In this document: positions 45,813 through 54,643 of the stretch, in pieces
Numbering within the stretch: position 1 is the stretch's first letter
Layout: each line of letters begins with the position of its first letter
Assembly (NCBI RefSeq): GCF_900090195.1
Contig: NZ_LT607803.1
Span: 558,001-622,000 of the forward strand
Direction of reading: 5' to 3'
Source of the DNA: Variovorax sp. HW608
Lineage (GTDB): Bacteria > Pseudomonadota > Gammaproteobacteria > Burkholderiales > Burkholderiaceae_C
DNA: 64,000 bases
Notes under the pieces: generated by a model
Told to the model about the DNA's origin: nothing
Seen by the model: only the letters and a program-made list of their open reading frames with translations
Database searches by the model: none
Translations under genes and position numbers: made by a program

Positions 45813-46251
45813 TTTTGACGGAGTGCTGCACCCGGAAGGGGAGGGCCACCTCCCTGTGGAGGCACCTTTCTGCTTCTTGCCTCGACTGGAAGCATTGCTG
45901 CGCGAGTACGCGGACGTGCAAGTGGTGATCAGCTCGGCTTGGCGCGAGCGTCTGTCCCTCGAGCAGCTACGCGAGATTTTCTCCGAGGGATTGCGGCATC
46001 GGATCATTGGCACGACCCCTTGGCCAGGTCGAGACCCCGCCGGCTACGTTCCGGCCCGTCGCGAGCGAGAGATCGTCGCCTGGCTGGAGGCAAATGGCGG
46101 CGTTGCGCAACCATGGGTGGCGCTCGACGACGCCGAGTGGCAGTTCGACGATCACATGGACAAACTTGTCGCGTGCGGTTCGTTCATCGGCGTCGACGAC
46201 AAGGCCGAGACCGCCTTGCGCGCCCACTTCGAAAGGGCCGTCTGGCCTTAG
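45796..46251 (+). CDS. HAD-superfamily phosphatase domain protein (SAK-like) 1
   Basis: 151 residues. HAD motif I LFLDFDGVLHP (Asp7/Asp9), motif II region VVISSAWRE and the acidic motif IV WVALDDAEW are clear. This compact form resembles the HAD domain named for Swiss Army Knife RNA-repair proteins. Probable phosphatase on a nucleic-acid or nucleotide substrate. Followed after 6 bases by a paralogous gene. Function beyond the fold is inferred. Confidence 0.78.
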   Translation: MILFLDFDGVLHPEGEGHLPVEAPFCFLPRLEALLREYADVQVVISSAWRERLSLEQLREIFSEGLRHRIIGTTPWPGRDPAGYVPARREREIVAWLEANGGVAQPWVALDDAEWQFDDHMDKLVACGSFIGVDDKAETALRAHFERAVWP

Positions 46252-46257
46252 CTCAAT

Positions 46258-46875
46258 ATGGTGTCCGAAAGCCTCGCCGCTCCTTATCTACCTGCCGGGC
46301 CTTTGCCCAGCGCTGACATTGTTCTCTACGTGGACTTCGACGGAGTGCTGCAGCACCAGGCTGTGATGTGGCACCGCAAGCGGGGCATCTACATGAGCCC
46401 CATAGAGGCGCCCGGACGATTACTATTTGAATGGGCGCACCATCTGGAAGCCGCTATCTCGGAGTTCCCCGCCGTTTCGCTGGTTCTCAGCAGCAGCTGG
46501 TGTGTCAAGCCGGGTTACGGCAAGGCGCTCCGGCATCTGCCCGAGCCTCTTCGTTCGAGATTCATCGGTGGCACATTCCATAGGCGACATCACGGTGCAG
46601 ACGAATGGATTCTTCAGTCGTTTCGCGCCGCGCCAAGGTGGAAGCAAATCTTGGCTGACGTTGAACGCCGCAAACCGCGTGTTTGGCTGGCGCTCGATGA
46701 TGACGTCGCTGACTGGCCCGACCATCTTCGGGCGAATTTGGTCGCTTGTGATGGAGCGACGGGCCTGTCGGATCCACTCGTCCTTGCTGATCTCAAAGAG
46801 AAGTTGGCCGTGACCTCGATACCTGGAGCTGCTCGAGCAGTCCCGTCGGGCCTTCGCGAGGACGATCCGAAGTAG
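46258..46875 (+). CDS. HAD-superfamily phosphatase domain protein (SAK-like) 2
   Basis: 205 residues. VLYVDFDGVLQH (motif I), LVLSSSWCV (motif II) and VWLALDDDVADWP (motif IV) parallel the preceding gene, but the protein has extra N- and C-terminal segments. A divergent tandem duplicate rather than a recent copy. Same strand and closely spaced with the metallophosphoesterase genes that follow. Confidence 0.75.
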   Translation: MVSESLAAPYLPAGPLPSADIVLYVDFDGVLQHQAVMWHRKRGIYMSPIEAPGRLLFEWAHHLEAAISEFPAVSLVLSSSWCVKPGYGKALRHLPEPLRSRFIGGTFHRRHHGADEWILQSFRAAPRWKQILADVERRKPRVWLALDDDVADWPDHLRANLVACDGATGLSDPLVLADLKEKLAVTSIPGAARAVPSGLREDDPK

Positions 46876-46894
46876 ACCTCGACAGAGTTCCAAA

Positions 46895-47761
46895 ATGAAA
46901 GTCCTAATCCTTTCCGACCCGCATCTGGAGTTCAGTCCGTTCGAACTGCCAGCAGGACTGGAGTTTGATGTCGTAGTCTTGGCAGGGGACATCCACTCGC
47001 CTGCAGCGAAGGCCGTCCGTTGGGCAGGTGAGGGCACGCGGTTCGGCGGCAAGCCCGTGGTCTACGTGCCCGGCAACCACGAGTTCTATGACACACGTAT
47101 GGACCATGCGATCGCCGAGATGCGGGCCGCGGCACGGGTCAACGGTGTCCACTTTCTCGATGGTGACCAAGTCCTGATCGATGGCGTGCGCTTCCTCGGC
47201 GCAACGCTTTGGACGGACTTCGAGCTCAACATCCAACCGCCGGCCCTCGGTGGTTCGGTGATGGATCTGGAGCGAGCCCTGCGCCTCGCATCGAACTCGT
47301 TGAACGACTACACCTTGATCCGAACACCCGACGAGGAAGCCGAGCCCGATACCTGGCGTAGCAAGCAAGGACGTCGACTTCAGGCCGCCGACACCCGACA
47401 GATCCATCTTTCGCAGCGCGAGTGGTTGAGCCGGATGCTTCAAGAGGAGTTCAGCTGGCCCACCGTTGTCGTGACGCACCACGCGCCGCACCGCGGTTCG
47501 CTTGCCGCTCGGCATGCTAGCGACTGGGTGTTCCGCGCACGCGTAAGCGAGCTAGCGGAAGATCTGTTCGAGGTACCGGCCCTATGGATTCACGGGCACA
47601 TCCACCAAAACCTCGATTACCGCGTCGGCTCCTGTCGGGTGGTCACGAACCCGCGCGGCTACGTGCGGTGGGGCGGTGCCATGGAGAACCCGGCCTTCAA
47701 TCCCAGCCTGATAGTCGACTTGAAGCGCCCAGCCCCTCAACCCAACGGAGAAAAGAGATGA
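46895..47761 (+). CDS. Calcineurin-like metallophosphoesterase 1
   Basis: 288 residues with the full two-metal motif set: LSDPHLEF (DxH), AGDIHS (GDx), PGNHEFY (GNHE), THHAPH (His) and IHGHIHQ (GHxH). Cleaves phosphomono- or diesters. The stop overlaps the next start (ATGA). Two paralogues follow within 3 kb. A nucleic-acid substrate is plausible with SAK-like HAD neighbours but is unproven. Confidence 0.9.
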   Translation: MKVLILSDPHLEFSPFELPAGLEFDVVVLAGDIHSPAAKAVRWAGEGTRFGGKPVVYVPGNHEFYDTRMDHAIAEMRAAARVNGVHFLDGDQVLIDGVRFLGATLWTDFELNIQPPALGGSVMDLERALRLASNSLNDYTLIRTPDEEAEPDTWRSKQGRRLQAADTRQIHLSQREWLSRMLQEEFSWPTVVVTHHAPHRGSLAARHASDWVFRARVSELAEDLFEVPALWIHGHIHQNLDYRVGSCRVVTNPRGYVRWGGAMENPAFNPSLIVDLKRPAPQPNGEKR

Positions 47762-48159
47762 GCGAAACGACACCCGACCCGCCATTCTTCCTTGAGGAGG
47801 AGCGTCAGCAGCTCCGTGAATGGGTGCGCTTGAACGGTCGGACAGTTGCGCCGGAGGACCGATATCGAGCATTGCTTGAAGCAGGCGAGCTGCTGGCTGC
47901 GATCGGCTTCCGACCCTACGACCACTATGAGCTCTTCGGCACGCGCCTGTCGGATCATTTCCAGCAACTCGCAAGGTCTGCGTTGGCGAATTTTCCCCAA
48001 CCCGGTGACCTTCTGAGCATGATCGAAAGCGGCGAAAGCTACGCCCCGTTGGACTCGTGGCTCCGTCTGCCGCCGGAGGTACTCCAGCGCTACCGCGAGT
48101 CCCTTCGCGAGGGCGATCCGAGGTACAGGGTGACCACGGACCTCGACGACGATTTCTGA
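47758..48159 (+). CDS. Hypothetical acidic/helical protein
   Basis: 133 residues, mostly helical by composition (FLEEERQQLREWVRLNGRT, DHFQQLARSALANF), ending in an acidic run DLDDDF. No domain recognised. It overlaps the first metallophosphoesterase gene by 4 bases and precedes the second by 14, so it belongs to the same transcript. Confidence 0.65.
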   Translation: MSETTPDPPFFLEEERQQLREWVRLNGRTVAPEDRYRALLEAGELLAAIGFRPYDHYELFGTRLSDHFQQLARSALANFPQPGDLLSMIESGESYAPLDSWLRLPPEVLQRYRESLREGDPRYRVTTDLDDDF

Positions 48160-48173
48160 GGTCTATGCGAGAT

Positions 48174-49004
48174 ATGCGCCTTCTGATTCTTTCGGATCTC
48201 CATGCCGAGTTCGAGCCTTTCGAGGCACCTGAGAGCTTGGACTATGACGTTGCCGTCCTCGCCGGCGACATCGTCGCGCCTGGCCGCGTGATCGCAAGCT
48301 GGCTCCGGAGCCCCGTTCGGTTTGGCGACAAGCCGGTTGTGCAGATTGCTGGCAACCATGAGTACTACGAGTCTGTGCTGAACCAGGAGGAAGCCGAGAT
48401 GCGCCTCCAAGCAAAAGAGCAGGGCGTGCATTTCCTTGACTGCGATGAAGTCGTCCTGGGCGGGGTGCGGTTCCTGGGCTGCACGCTCTGGACCGACTTC
48501 GGGTTGCGGATCGACGACCCCGGCTTTCCTGGGCAGCCCGTGCGGATGTTGTCTGATCGGTACCGCTCGATGACGGAAAGCTCGCGGTATCTCGCAGACT
48601 ACACCGCCATCCGTATCGAGGAGCCACGTACCTCGAACTCGCGCGGCACGCGGCGCCTCATTCCAATGGACACCCTGCTGATCCACCGGCGGCACCGCGC
48701 ATGGCTGCGGAGGAAGCTCGCCGAGCCTTTCGCTGGACCTACGGTGGTCGTGACGCACCACGCACCGCATCGAAAGTCACTGGCGCCCCGGTACGCGGAG
48801 GACTGGTCATCAGGCGGCTTCGTCAACGAGATGCCGCCCGAGTTCTTCAAGGTGCCGGTGCTGTGGATTCACGGCCATACGCATGACAGCTTCGACTACC
48901 GTGTCGACGGCTGCCGCGTCGTGAGCAACCCTCGCGGCTACATGAACTGGCATGGGGAGTTTGAGAACGCGCGGTTCAATCCCGGCTTGGTGATCGAGGT
49001 CTGA
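48174..49004 (+). CDS. Calcineurin-like metallophosphoesterase 2
   Basis: 276 residues. LSDLHAEF, AGDIVAP, AGNHEYY, THHAPH and IHGHTHD give a complete active site. ATG 48174 is chosen by alignment with the starts of its two paralogues (MKVLILSD, MKLLILSD); ATG 48165 is a possible alternative. Divergent from paralogue 1, so the duplication is old. Confidence 0.88.
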   Translation: MRLLILSDLHAEFEPFEAPESLDYDVAVLAGDIVAPGRVIASWLRSPVRFGDKPVVQIAGNHEYYESVLNQEEAEMRLQAKEQGVHFLDCDEVVLGGVRFLGCTLWTDFGLRIDDPGFPGQPVRMLSDRYRSMTESSRYLADYTAIRIEEPRTSNSRGTRRLIPMDTLLIHRRHRAWLRRKLAEPFAGPTVVVTHHAPHRKSLAPRYAEDWSSGGFVNEMPPEFFKVPVLWIHGHTHDSFDYRVDGCRVVSNPRGYMNWHGEFENARFNPGLVIEV

Positions 49005-49007
49005 GCG

Positions 49008-49760
49008 ATGAAGCTCCTGATTCTTTCCGACCTGCATCTGGAGTTCGGCGCGTTCAAGGTGCCCGACGTCGAATTCGACGTCGCGGTTTTGGCGGGCGAC
49101 ATCGCGGTGCCGGCAACGAAGGCGATTCAATGGGCGCGGCGAGATGCGAACTTTGGCGAGCACACGCCTGTGATCTTTGTTCCGGGGAACCACGAGTTCT
49201 ATGCCGACGTACTGTCGAGCGGCTTAGTGAACATGCGGAAGGCCTCGGCGGGGACGAACGTGCATGCGCTCGATTGCAACGAGGTGGCAATTGGCGGCGT
49301 GCGTTTCCTGGGCTGCACGTTGTGGACGGACTTCGCGCTGCGCATTGACACGCCTGACGGTCCCAAGAGCGACGTCGAGCGTGCGGCTGCCGAGGCCGGC
49401 ACCGTGATGTAGGATTACCGTGCGATCAGGATCTTGCAGCCTCGAACGGGGAGGGAAGGGGCGCCGACCAAGGAGAAGCCTTTCAAGCGTGCCTTGCGTC
49501 CGGAAGACACGGTTGCACTGCACCGGGCACATCGCGATTGGCTGTCCGAAAAGCTGAGGGTCCCGTTCGAGGGGCCCACAGTCGTCGTCACGCACCATGG
49601 TCCGCACCGTGGATCCTTGGCCTCGGCGTACGCGATCGACTGGTTATCGGGTGCCTTCGTGAGCGAGTTACCGGAGGAGTTCTTTGAGGTTCCGAGCCTC
49701 TGGATTCAAGTGCCGGAGAACGACTCTTTCGACCCAGCGCTCGTCGTCGAGATTCACTGA
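49008..49760 (+). pseudogene. Calcineurin-like metallophosphoesterase 3, inactivated
   Basis: Starts like an intact paralogue (MKLLILSDLHLEF, AGDIAVP, PGNHEFY) but has an in-frame TAG at 49410-49412, inside the segment VM-stop-DYRAIR. The same frame then continues to THHGPH and LWI, where about 30 codons carrying the GHxH metal motif are missing, jumping to QVPENDSFDPALVVEIH. Two independent lesions show it is dead. Of the three paralogues it retains the closest match to number 2. Confidence 0.85.
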
Positions 49761-49810
49761 ATATTCGGAGCCAAACTCTTTGCAAGGTCTGATCCAAGGA
49801 GCGCAGAATC

Positions 49811-50059
49811 ATGGCGGCCACGTCGAACTCAAACAGCAAGCAGCCTGAGTCGCACAATCGGCTTCAGCTCGCACGGCTTCTGGAACTCTATGCGAAGGGG
49901 TCGCTGACTTGGCGAGAACTCTCGCGCTTGACCGGCCTAGCATATGGCGAGATTCTCATCGAGCTGGGCAAACGTCGCTTGGCGCTGCCGCGGGTCGCCC
50001 CGAAGCGCCGGCCCGTGCAGGATGCTCTCTTCGAGCGCGCGTTGCGCGGTGACGAATGA
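49811..50059 (+). CDS. Small protein with UPF0175/HTH-like segment
   Basis: 82 residues. LARLLELYAKGSLTWRELSR and LTGLAYGEILIELGKRRLAL resemble a helix-turn-helix or UPF0175-type antitoxin. The stop overlaps the nucleotidyltransferase start by 4 bases, so it may regulate the downstream toxin-antitoxin pair. Upstream sequence AAGGAGCGCAGAATC resembles the leader of the 45192 gene. Confidence 0.55.
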   Translation: MAATSNSNSKQPESHNRLQLARLLELYAKGSLTWRELSRLTGLAYGEILIELGKRRLALPRVAPKRRPVQDALFERALRGDE

Positions 50060-50487
50060 AGCAGAGCAAGTACAACTACCCCCGGTGGAAGACGGGAATG
50101 CCAGAGGACACCAGCGCACGCGAGCTTCGCGAATCCCGCGCTTGGCCGTACGATCGAAGGAGCATGCTTGGCCTGTATCGATCTATGAAAGATATTCGCA
50201 GGGAAGGCAGCGAGGCGCTGCTTCGACCTCAGGTTGAGGCGGCGCTTCGCGCGTTGCGATCACGCGGCATGAAAGTCCAGGCGATCGGCTCCTTCGCAAA
50301 GCCTGACGCCTACTTCGATCCGAACTCGGACATCGATCTTCTAGTGGAAGATTCCGGCGGGCGCAGCGACCTGGAGATCTGGCGAATCGCAAGAGAATGG
50401 ATCCGGGACGCTGAAGTGGACCTCGTATTCGCCAACGCGTTGGACGCGGAGATGCTGGGATTCATGAGGCACGGAGTGCGCCAATGA
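50056..50487 (+). CDS. MNT-type nucleotidyltransferase (antitoxin candidate)
   Basis: 143 residues with the Pol-beta-like motif GSFAKPDAYFDPNSDIDLLV (GS...DxD) and a third acidic residue in EVDLVFAN. MNT proteins pair with HEPN toxins and can neutralise them by AMPylation. It overlaps the HEPN gene by 4 bases. The N-terminal 60 residues are an extra segment with no clear family. Confidence 0.8.
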   Translation: MKQSKYNYPRWKTGMPEDTSARELRESRAWPYDRRSMLGLYRSMKDIRREGSEALLRPQVEAALRALRSRGMKVQAIGSFAKPDAYFDPNSDIDLLVEDSGGRSDLEIWRIAREWIRDAEVDLVFANALDAEMLGFMRHGVRQ

Positions 50488-51011
50488 GCGAGCAGGCCAT
50501 CGCGGCGATCGTCAGAAGAGCCGTGGCCCGTCTAGACGCGGGACTCAAGGCCATGGATGAGGATGATCGTGGATTCGAGCGGACTCGCGTTGAAGCGGCG
50601 TCCTTCTATTCGGAGCGTAGCCATGCGCTCGCAATGGCCGCGCATATTCAGGGTCTGTACTCGCAAGCAGAGAACCTCCTGAAGCAAGTGATGGAGCAGC
50701 TCGGCGACGCACTTCGCAAGACGGAAGCCTGGCAGAAGCAACTGTTGGAGATTGCCGCCGCTGAGGTGCCGGGCGTTCGCAGCGCCATATTGAGCGAGGA
50801 GGCGTTCTCGGGCCTAGCGTCGATGCTCCGCATGCGCCATATGTTCAGATCGAACTACGCAGGCGATCTCAAGCCAGCCCGCATTCTGGAGTTCTTGCCC
50901 GAGACAAGACTTGCGATCGGACGCACCATCAGCGACTTGAGCGAATTTGCCAATGGTCTGGTTTGGGGTATCGACAATGCCTCGCGTCCGCCGGAGCCTG
51001 CGCCGAAATAG
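50484..51011 (+). CDS. HEPN/HepT-like protein (toxin candidate)
   Basis: 175 residues, all-helical. The helix with the HEPN active-site region reads RMRHMFRSNYAGDL (about 116-129). In typical HEPN RNases this is R-x4-6-H; here Arg118 is followed by Ser123 and Asn124 where a His is usual, though His119 is present. It may thus be a modified or non-nucleolytic HEPN. Coupled to the MNT gene. Confidence 0.72.
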   Translation: MSEQAIAAIVRRAVARLDAGLKAMDEDDRGFERTRVEAASFYSERSHALAMAAHIQGLYSQAENLLKQVMEQLGDALRKTEAWQKQLLEIAAAEVPGVRSAILSEEAFSGLASMLRMRHMFRSNYAGDLKPARILEFLPETRLAIGRTISDLSEFANGLVWGIDNASRPPEPAPK

Positions 51012-51199
51012 GGTCAAGCCGGCCACCAATCGCCCAGCGACCCGCCGCAACGCTGTCAATTTGACATAAGAAAGATTGCATCTCGTAAGTTGTTGATTTG
51101 TAACAACTTTTTTAGTCACTTCGTGCACCGCGGGATCTTACCTGTGCCGCGGCCATCGCAACGCCCAGGCGGGGTTCAAGTCCATATCGCCGGAACCCG

Positions 51200-52282
51200 C
51201 TACGGAGCTTTGAATTTCCCCGCGCGGCTAGGCCGCGAACGCTCCTCACTGTGCATCTTCAGCTGATGCAGAGCATGTGCCAAAGCGGCTTGAGTGTCAT
51301 TGAGCTGCCCAATCTGGCTTCCTTCAATTTCCCTCTGTCGTTGTAGTTGAGAGGTGAGATCGCTCACACGAGATTCCGCCGCAGCGGCACGCTCGCGCAT
51401 CGCCGCAAGCTCGATCCTGATTTCTTGGTAATCCCGAGCCGTTGCCTGAGCCACCTCCCAATGGGACGACCTCAGGTCCTCGAGGGCTTGCTTCAAACCG
51501 TCTTGAGTCCGCAGCGAGACTTCGCGTTCATCCACCCGCGCCTGACGTTCTTTTGCGAGCTCCTCTGCGGCATGTCGGACAGCCTCGCGCTCACGATCGA
51601 TCTCAGAAAGGAGTCGGCGCTCATGAGTAATGCGGCGCTGTTCTGCTTCCTCTACTTGACGTTGCCTATTCTCTAGGTCCGTCTGTGCCTTTTCTCGCAA
51701 GGCCTCCTTACTGGCCGCAGCTTCGTGGAGATCTGAGCGCAGTCGCTGCACCTGCAGTGCCGATTCGCTCAAAAGGCGCGCGGACTCCTGCTGCTGTGTA
51801 TGCATCTGAACCTGCATGGCTTCGACCGCTCGGCGCGACGCCGCGAGTGCTTCCTCCAGTGTAGATCGCGACTCTTCGAGCGAGGCCTCGCGCTGACGGA
51901 GTTCGGCCTCTCGTTGGAGTAGGGTTGCTCGTTCAAGCTCCAACTCGCGTCTGCTCGCTTCCGATCGTTGAATTTGGACTTGCTCGGCTTCCCGGCGAGC
52001 GGCCTCCCAGATTTGCTGTGCCGCATGAACAATTGCCAGCGGCAATTGCCTCGCCTCGCTGTCTGCCAAGGTTTCGTCAGGTTTTCCCAAACGCCTACCA
52101 AGCGTAGCGAACCAGCGCTCAAGCATGGGGGAGACGGTGTTCGGTGACCCGCCGCCTAGCCTGTGTCGTACGCGCTCGATAGTCGGACGCATTCCCTCCT
52201 GTAACAGAGCGTCGGCCGCTTCCCAGACTTGCGCCTCTTGGACGCCCCTGCCGATTCGGATCAGGTGAACGTTTTCCGTCAT
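51200..52282 (-). CDS. KfrA-like DNA-binding protein with long coiled coil
   Basis: 360 residues from ATG 52282 behind AGGAG. The N-terminal KfrA domain (PTIERVRHRLGGGSPNTVSP, about 33-52) is a helix-turn-helix module. Residues about 90-330 form a continuous Glu/Arg/Gln-rich coiled coil. KfrA proteins are plasmid-encoded regulators and maintenance factors that bind DNA and form filament-like structures. It is read divergently from the integrase/ParA side. Confidence 0.85.
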   Translation of the reverse strand: MTENVHLIRIGRGVQEAQVWEAADALLQEGMRPTIERVRHRLGGGSPNTVSPMLERWFATLGRRLGKPDETLADSEARQLPLAIVHAAQQIWEAARREAEQVQIQRSEASRRELELERATLLQREAELRQREASLEESRSTLEEALAASRRAVEAMQVQMHTQQQESARLLSESALQVQRLRSDLHEAAASKEALREKAQTDLENRQRQVEEAEQRRITHERRLLSEIDREREAVRHAAEELAKERQARVDEREVSLRTQDGLKQALEDLRSSHWEVAQATARDYQEIRIELAAMRERAAAAESRVSDLTSQLQRQREIEGSQIGQLNDTQAALAHALHQLKMHSEERSRPSRAGKFKAP

Positions 52283-52512
52283 CAGTTGCGAACTCCTATT
52301 ACGCAATTCTGGCAAATGTTGGTCGCATAAGCACTGTCGCGAATTGCCAATTCGTCACACAGAAATGTCTGTCTTTTCGCGAAACGGACAAGAACCGCTT
52401 TCTTTTCGGAGTGGCGGTTAAGCAGGGAATTTTGTCCTTCCGGCTCATTCAGTCCGGCACGTCGTGAAGGGCTGTTCTTTCTGTAGCTCGACAGCATTAG
52501 CTGTGTTTTCCT

Positions 52513-52860
52513 TCAAGGGCTCAGTTGCAGCCAATGCTGTCGCAATTTGGAGCCAAATTGGACAGGGAAAGTTGTCGCCGAACTCCGCGATTCGGGTGCG
52601 GCCACGCCGACGAGGCGCTGCGGCAGGCGCTCGAACCAGACGTCGAGCATGGGGCTCACGGTGTTGGGTGACCCGCCGCCCAGATGCTGGCGCACGCGCT
52701 CGATCGTGGGCTTCTGGCCCTTGGCCACGATCTCGTCGGCCGCGGTGAGCACGTCTTCCAGCTGAACGCCACGCGGGCCGGGCCGGCGCGCGAAGCGCTG
52801 CGTCGAACTTGCGGCCGCCGGTGAAGTAACGGAAACCTGGGTGTTGTCAGTCGTAGTCAT
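52513..52860 (-). pseudogene. Truncated KfrA-like protein (N-terminal domain only)
   Basis: 115 residues. The N-terminal domain includes PTIERVRQHLGGGSPNTVSP, nearly the same as in the 51200-52282 gene, but the coiled coil is absent and the last 30 residues (after GVAAPESR) look unrelated. Probably the start of a second KfrA gene cut by deletion. It could still be expressed as a DNA-binding competitor. Confidence 0.65.
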
Positions 52861-53151
52861 ATTGGGCTCACACCTTCAAAGCCCCGGGAGAACGTCCCGA
52901 GGCGCATCCAACACCGAATCCCGGACGTAAGTGGCCAACATTTCTGCTGGCCTGGCCGAAATCCCCGGATGTCGGACGTTCACGTCACGAATGTTGGAAA
53001 TTCATGTCGCCTGGGTATCGCGAGAGATTTCTGTGGCCATGGGCGCTGCTCCGATCTCTTGTTTAGTGCCGATAAGTCAGTTTATGGGGAGTTGATGTTA
53101 TAATTGCGTGAGACATCATACATAAGATGATCTGATTTCGAAGGAATTGAG
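52861..53151. promoter_or_regulatory. Divergent regulatory region between KfrA fragment and integrase
   Basis: Contains the inverted pair CCAACATT (52935-52942) and AATGTTGG (52990-52997) and a -10-like TATAAT (53099-53104) about 50 bases before the integrase start, with no strong -35 box. These suggest a regulated promoter; the binding protein is unknown. Confidence 0.4.
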
Positions 53152-54435
53152 ATGGCCGTCGAACCGCAGATCGATCCGGAATCGCCCGAAGAGCCGCCGG
53201 CCACGATGGCCGGGGCCCTGCCGGCCGTGCCGCTGGAATTCCCGGTGCTCGATCCGGCGCAGCTCTCGCGCGCGACGGAAGAATCGGCGCGCGCGCTCAT
53301 GCGCCAGGGCGAATCGGCCAACACGCGTGCGTCCTACCGGGCGGCGATGCGCTACTGGGCCGCCTGGTATGCGGCGCGTTACGGAAGCGCCTTCGCGCTG
53401 CCGGTGCCCGTGCCGGTGGTGGTCCAGTTCATCGTCGACCATGCGGCGCGGATCGAGGACGAAAACAATGACGCGGGCACCGGCGAGCACGAGGACACCG
53501 CTGACATCGCTGACGTCGACCGCACGGCCACGCAAAAGGACGCCGTGACGCCCAGTCCGATGGCCGCTGCGGGCAATGGATCGCGTACTGCAGGCGCCGG
53601 AACCCAAGAGATGAAACTCGTCTGGGACCTGCCGCCGGCGATCGACCAGCTTCTGAACGCCCAGGGCTACAAGGGAAAACTCGGGCCCATGGCGCTCGCG
53701 ACGCTCGAGCATCGCGTGGCCGTCATCTCCAAGGCGCACCAGAACCTCGACCTCGACAACCCCTGTGGCCACACGCAGGTGCGCGAACTCTTGAAACGCG
53801 TGCGCGCGGGCCATGCCAAGCGCAACGTGCGCCCCCACAAGCAGGCCGCGCTCACCAAGGAGCCGCTGCAGGCCCTCCTGGACACCTGCGACGAGTCGCC
53901 CCGCGGCAAGCGCGACCGCGCCCTCCTCCTGTTCGCCTGGTCCAGCGGTGGGCGCCGGCGCTCGGAGGTGGCGGGCGCCACGATGGAGAACCTGCGCAAG
54001 ATCCCAGGACGCGGGTACCTCTACACGCTCGGGCGGTCCAAGTCGAACCAGGAGGGGCGCCTCGATCACACGAGCGACAAGCCGATCAAGGGCGTGGCCG
54101 CGCAGGCGCTGGACGAGTGGCTCACCGTGAGCGGCATTCTGGAAGGGCCGATCTTCCGGCGCCTCTTGCGCGGCGGCGTCGTGACCGCCGAGGCGCTCGA
54201 GCCGCGCGCGGTGCGCCTGATCGTCAAGGAGCGGTGCCTGAAGGCGGGGCTCGATGCGGAGAAATTTTCGGCGCACTCGCTGAGGTCTGGGTTCGTGACC
54301 GAGGCCGGGCGCCGCAAGGTCTCCGCGCCCGAGGCCATGGCGCTCACGGGCCATCGCAGCTACGAGAGTTTCATGGGCTACTACCGCGCCGAGGATCCGC
54401 TGGATAGCGAGGCCGGGGGGATGCTGGATGACTAG
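53152..54435 (+). CDS. Tyrosine recombinase/integrase
   Basis: 427 residues. N-terminal SAM-like domain with TRASYRAAMRYWAAWY (about 58-73), a low-complexity acidic insert (about 102-150), and a catalytic domain with the Arg region GGRRRSEVAGATM, HSLRSGFVTEAG (HxxR) and LTGHRSYESFMGYYR with the nucleophile Tyr. AAGGAA precedes the start. It is beside KfrA and ParA genes, so it may serve plasmid resolution or island integration. The disordered insert is unusual. Confidence 0.88.
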   Translation: MAVEPQIDPESPEEPPATMAGALPAVPLEFPVLDPAQLSRATEESARALMRQGESANTRASYRAAMRYWAAWYAARYGSAFALPVPVPVVVQFIVDHAARIEDENNDAGTGEHEDTADIADVDRTATQKDAVTPSPMAAAGNGSRTAGAGTQEMKLVWDLPPAIDQLLNAQGYKGKLGPMALATLEHRVAVISKAHQNLDLDNPCGHTQVRELLKRVRAGHAKRNVRPHKQAALTKEPLQALLDTCDESPRGKRDRALLLFAWSSGGRRRSEVAGATMENLRKIPGRGYLYTLGRSKSNQEGRLDHTSDKPIKGVAAQALDEWLTVSGILEGPIFRRLLRGGVVTAEALEPRAVRLIVKERCLKAGLDAEKFSAHSLRSGFVTEAGRRKVSAPEAMALTGHRSYESFMGYYRAEDPLDSEAGGMLDD

Positions 54436-54449
54436 GAGATCGGCCGCCT

Positions 54450-54485
54450 CTTGCGCGATGACTTGCGCGATGACTTGCGCGATAA
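54450..54485 (+). repeat. Three 12-bp tandem repeats upstream of parA
   Basis: CTTGCGCGATGA repeated twice (54450-54461, 54462-54473), then CTTGCGCGATAA (54474-54485). They lie just after the integrase stop and about 160 bases before parA. Iteron- or partition-site-like; no function can be proven. Confidence 0.75.
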
Positions 54486-54643
54486 CGTCCCGTTGTCGAG
54501 ATATGCGCGCCTTTCACGGGTATGGGCTTGCCCTCCCCCATACGAAGTAGCCCTCCGGCGAACGGATCTGTCCCTGTCGCTTTCGCACGGCACGCACCCC
54601 CGGGTCCGATAGACTTGCGGGCTTCATTCCGAAGGACAAACTG

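Noticed and set aside
54450-54485. 12-bp repeats as a CRISPR array
   Set aside because: Repeats are directly adjacent with no spacers, too short, and no cas genes are present.
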